Positions 6,347 through 10,020 of a stretch of 10,020 bases of DNA are shown here, in pieces. Source of the DNA: Candidatus Segetimicrobium genomatis (lineage in GTDB: Bacteria > Sysuimicrobiota > Sysuimicrobiia > Sysuimicrobiales > Segetimicrobiaceae); NCBI GenBank assembly GCA_005883865.1, contig VBAO01000115.1, positions 1 to 10,020 of the forward strand, given 5' to 3'. A program made the translations under genes and the position numbers. The first letter of the stretch is position 1; every line of letters begins with the position of its first letter. The notes under the pieces are model-generated. The model ran no database searches, was not told where the DNA came from, and saw only the letters and a list, made by a program, of their open reading frames with translations.

Positions 6347-6360
6347 CAGCGGGGACATCC
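6339..6360 (+). other. Deletion/frameshift junction inside rpoB
   Basis: Up to 6346 the frame reads ...EEITRDI. From 6351 the next frame reads GDILVGKVTPKGETE, again perfect RpoB. Between the two only four bases remain (6347-6350), whereas RpoB normally has 25 codons there (PNVGE...GAEV, roughly Escherichia coli residues 855-879). About 71 bases are therefore missing, which is not a multiple of three. GGGACATCC occurs on both sides (6339-6347 and 6352-6360), encoding RDI-P and GDI-L. The original frame has no early stop and runs to a meaningless stop at 7475-7477. Such damage in an essential gene is most likely an assembly or sequence error. Confidence 0.88.
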
Positions 6361-7412
6361 TGGTCGGCAAGGTGACCCCGAAAGGCGAGACCGAGCTCAC
6401 GGCGGAGGAGCGGCTCCTCCGGGCGATCTTCGGGGAGAAGGCCCGGGAGGTCCGGGACACCTCGCTCAAGGTGCCCCATGGGGAGAAGGGCAAGGTCGTG
6501 GCCGTCAAGGTGTTCACCCGCGAGGCGGGGGACGAGCTGAGCCCGGGGGTCAACCAGCTCGTCCGCGTCTACGTCGCCCAGAAGCGCAAGATCACCGTGG
6601 GCGACAAGATGGCCGGGCGCCACGGGAACAAGGGCGTGATCAGCAAGATCCTCCCCCAGGAGGATATGCCGTACCTGCCCGACGGGAGCCCGGTGGATAT
6701 CGTGCTGAACCCGCTCGGCGTCCCGTCCCGCATGAACGTCGGCCAGGTGCTGGAGACCCACCTCGGCTGGGCGGCCGCCTTCCTGGGGTTCCAGGCCGAG
6801 ACCCCGGTGTTCGACGGGCCCCGCGAGGGCGAGATCTTCGAGCTGCTCAAGAAGGCCTCCAAGACCGAGGCCGGCATGCAGGCCGGGGTCAGCGAGACCG
6901 GCAAGACGACCCTGATCGACGGGCGGACCGGCGAGAAGTTCGCGCAGCCCGTCACGGTCGGGCAGATCTACATGATGAAGCTCCTGCACCTGGTGGAGGA
7001 CAAGATCCACGCGCGGTCGACCGGCCCCTACTCGCTGATCACCCAGCAGCCGCTGGGCGGGAAGGCGCAGTTCGGCGGGCAGCGCTTCGGCGAGATGGAG
7101 GTCTGGGCCCTCGAGGCGTACGGGTCGGCCAACACGCTCCAGGAGCTCTTGACCGTCAAGTCCGACGACGTGGTCGGGCGGGTCAAGACCTACGAGGCGA
7201 TCGTGAAGGGCGAGAACATCCAGGAGCCCGGCGTCCCCGAGTCGTTCAAGGTCCTGGTGAAAGAGCTCCACAGCCTCTGCCTCGACGTGAAGGTGCTGAG
7301 CGAGGATCAGAAGGAGATCGAACTCAAGGAGATCGAGGAAGACATCGCCGAGACCGCCCGCGCCCTCGGCATCAACCTGGAAGGCGAAGAGGCGCTGGTG
7401 GAAGAGTATTAG
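6348..7412 (+). CDS. rpoB: RNA polymerase beta subunit, C-terminal part (shifted frame)
   Basis: This is the continuation of rpoB in a different frame, not an independent gene; the only start-like codon near its beginning is a GTG at 6372, which falls inside conserved sequence and has no proper ribosome binding site. It encodes GDILVGKVTPKGETELT, the flap region, and the catalytic-core block KITVGDKMAGRHGNKG (about 6588-6635), whose two lysines correspond to Escherichia coli K1065 and K1073 near the initiating nucleotide. It continues with EDMPYLPDGSPVDIVLNPLG and GGQRFGEMEVWALEAYG, which contacts beta-prime in the clamp region. The end LGINLEGEEALVEEY is a normal RpoB C-terminus. Adding the roughly 24 missing residues to both parts gives about 1,210 residues, a sensible length for a beta subunit with no large lineage insertions. 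rpoC follows after 68 bases. Confidence 0.93.
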   Translation, partial: SGDILVGKVTPKGETELTAEERLLRAIFGEKAREVRDTSLKVPHGEKGKVVAVKVFTREAGDELSPGVNQLVRVYVAQKRKITVGDKMAGRHGNKGVISKILPQEDMPYLPDGSPVDIVLNPLGVPSRMNVGQVLETHLGWAAAFLGFQAETPVFDGPREGEIFELLKKASKTEAGMQAGVSETGKTTLIDGRTGEKFAQPVTVGQIYMMKLLHLVEDKIHARSTGPYSLITQQPLGGKAQFGGQRFGEMEVWALEAYGSANTLQELLTVKSDDVVGRVKTYEAIVKGENIQEPGVPESFKVLVKELHSLCLDVKVLSEDQKEIELKEIEEDIAETARALGINLEGEEALVEEY

Positions 7413-7480
7413 CCGTCCCGGCGTTCGAGGGTCTGCCGGTGCGTGAGCAACGAGACGAACACGTGGAGGCGCTCTAGGTT

Positions 7481-10020
<2,540 letters not shown>

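Noticed and set aside
6347..6374. Naturally split rpoB or programmed frameshift or bypass
   Set aside because: No ribosome binding site or suitable start for a second gene, no slippery site, and about 24 conserved residues are absent whichever way the frame is restored. A sequence artefact is simpler.
3863..6553. Minus-strand open frame of 896 codons opposite rpoB
   Set aside because: It lies wholly against a conserved rpoB frame. Its protein is an Arg/Leu/Asp/His-rich mirror typical of antisense frames in GC-rich coding DNA, and matches no family I know.
7418..7439. CCGGC/GCCGG hairpin between rpoB and rpoC
   Set aside because: Five pairs with a 12-base loop and no T-run is expected by chance in GC-rich DNA; not a terminator.
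6347..7477. Continuation of the first rpoB frame to a stop at 7475-7477
   Set aside because: After 6346 this frame gives Arg/Gly/Pro-rich sequence without RpoB similarity, while the adjacent frame is perfect RpoB to a natural stop at 7412.

Overview
The window carries a classic bacterial ribosomal-protein/RNA-polymerase locus, all on the + strand: secE, nusG, rplK (L11), rplA (L1), rplJ (L10), rplL (L7/L12), rpoB and the first 846 codons of rpoC, which runs off the right edge. The DNA is GC-rich, with mostly G- or C-ending codons. The beta and beta-prime chains lack the large lineage insertions of Proteobacteria, and the beta-prime N-terminus resembles Gram-positive or other Terrabacteria forms. 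I infer a GC-rich bacterium, perhaps from an uncultivated Terrabacteria-like lineage, but cannot name a phylum.

Layout. Positions 1-2366 hold a tightly packed unit secE-nusG-rplK-rplA with gaps of 3-8 bases. A near-consensus sigma-70 promoter (2376-2404) follows. It drives an L10 leader RNA (about 2411-2567) with the conserved kink-turn that binds L10(L12)4, then rplJ and rplL (2568-3652). A second strong promoter (3677-3706, extended -10) and a leader of about 130 bases precede rpoB, and rpoC starts 68 bases after rpoB.

The genes encode the protein-export channel subunit SecE, the elongation factor NusG, the L11/L1 arms and L10/L12 stalk of the large ribosomal subunit, and the two catalytic subunits of RNA polymerase. 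The L10 leader probably lets surplus stalk complex repress rplJL. The separate promoter in front of rpoB would let polymerase synthesis be set apart from the stalk proteins.

Notable points. (1) rpoB is broken in this sequence: about 71 bases are missing at 6347, removing about 24 conserved residues and shifting the frame. An assembly error or mixed-strain collapse is the likeliest cause. (2) The rplJ leader has an 8-base perfect complement between the kink-turn strand and the loop of a downstream hairpin, suggesting a two-state switch. (3) SecE, NusG, L10 and RpoB all carry extra low-complexity tails beyond their conserved cores. (4) L1 has Thr in place of the Gly of its conserved TMGPG RNA-binding motif. 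I see no mobile element, CRISPR array or unknown enzyme system here; this is essentially a housekeeping region.
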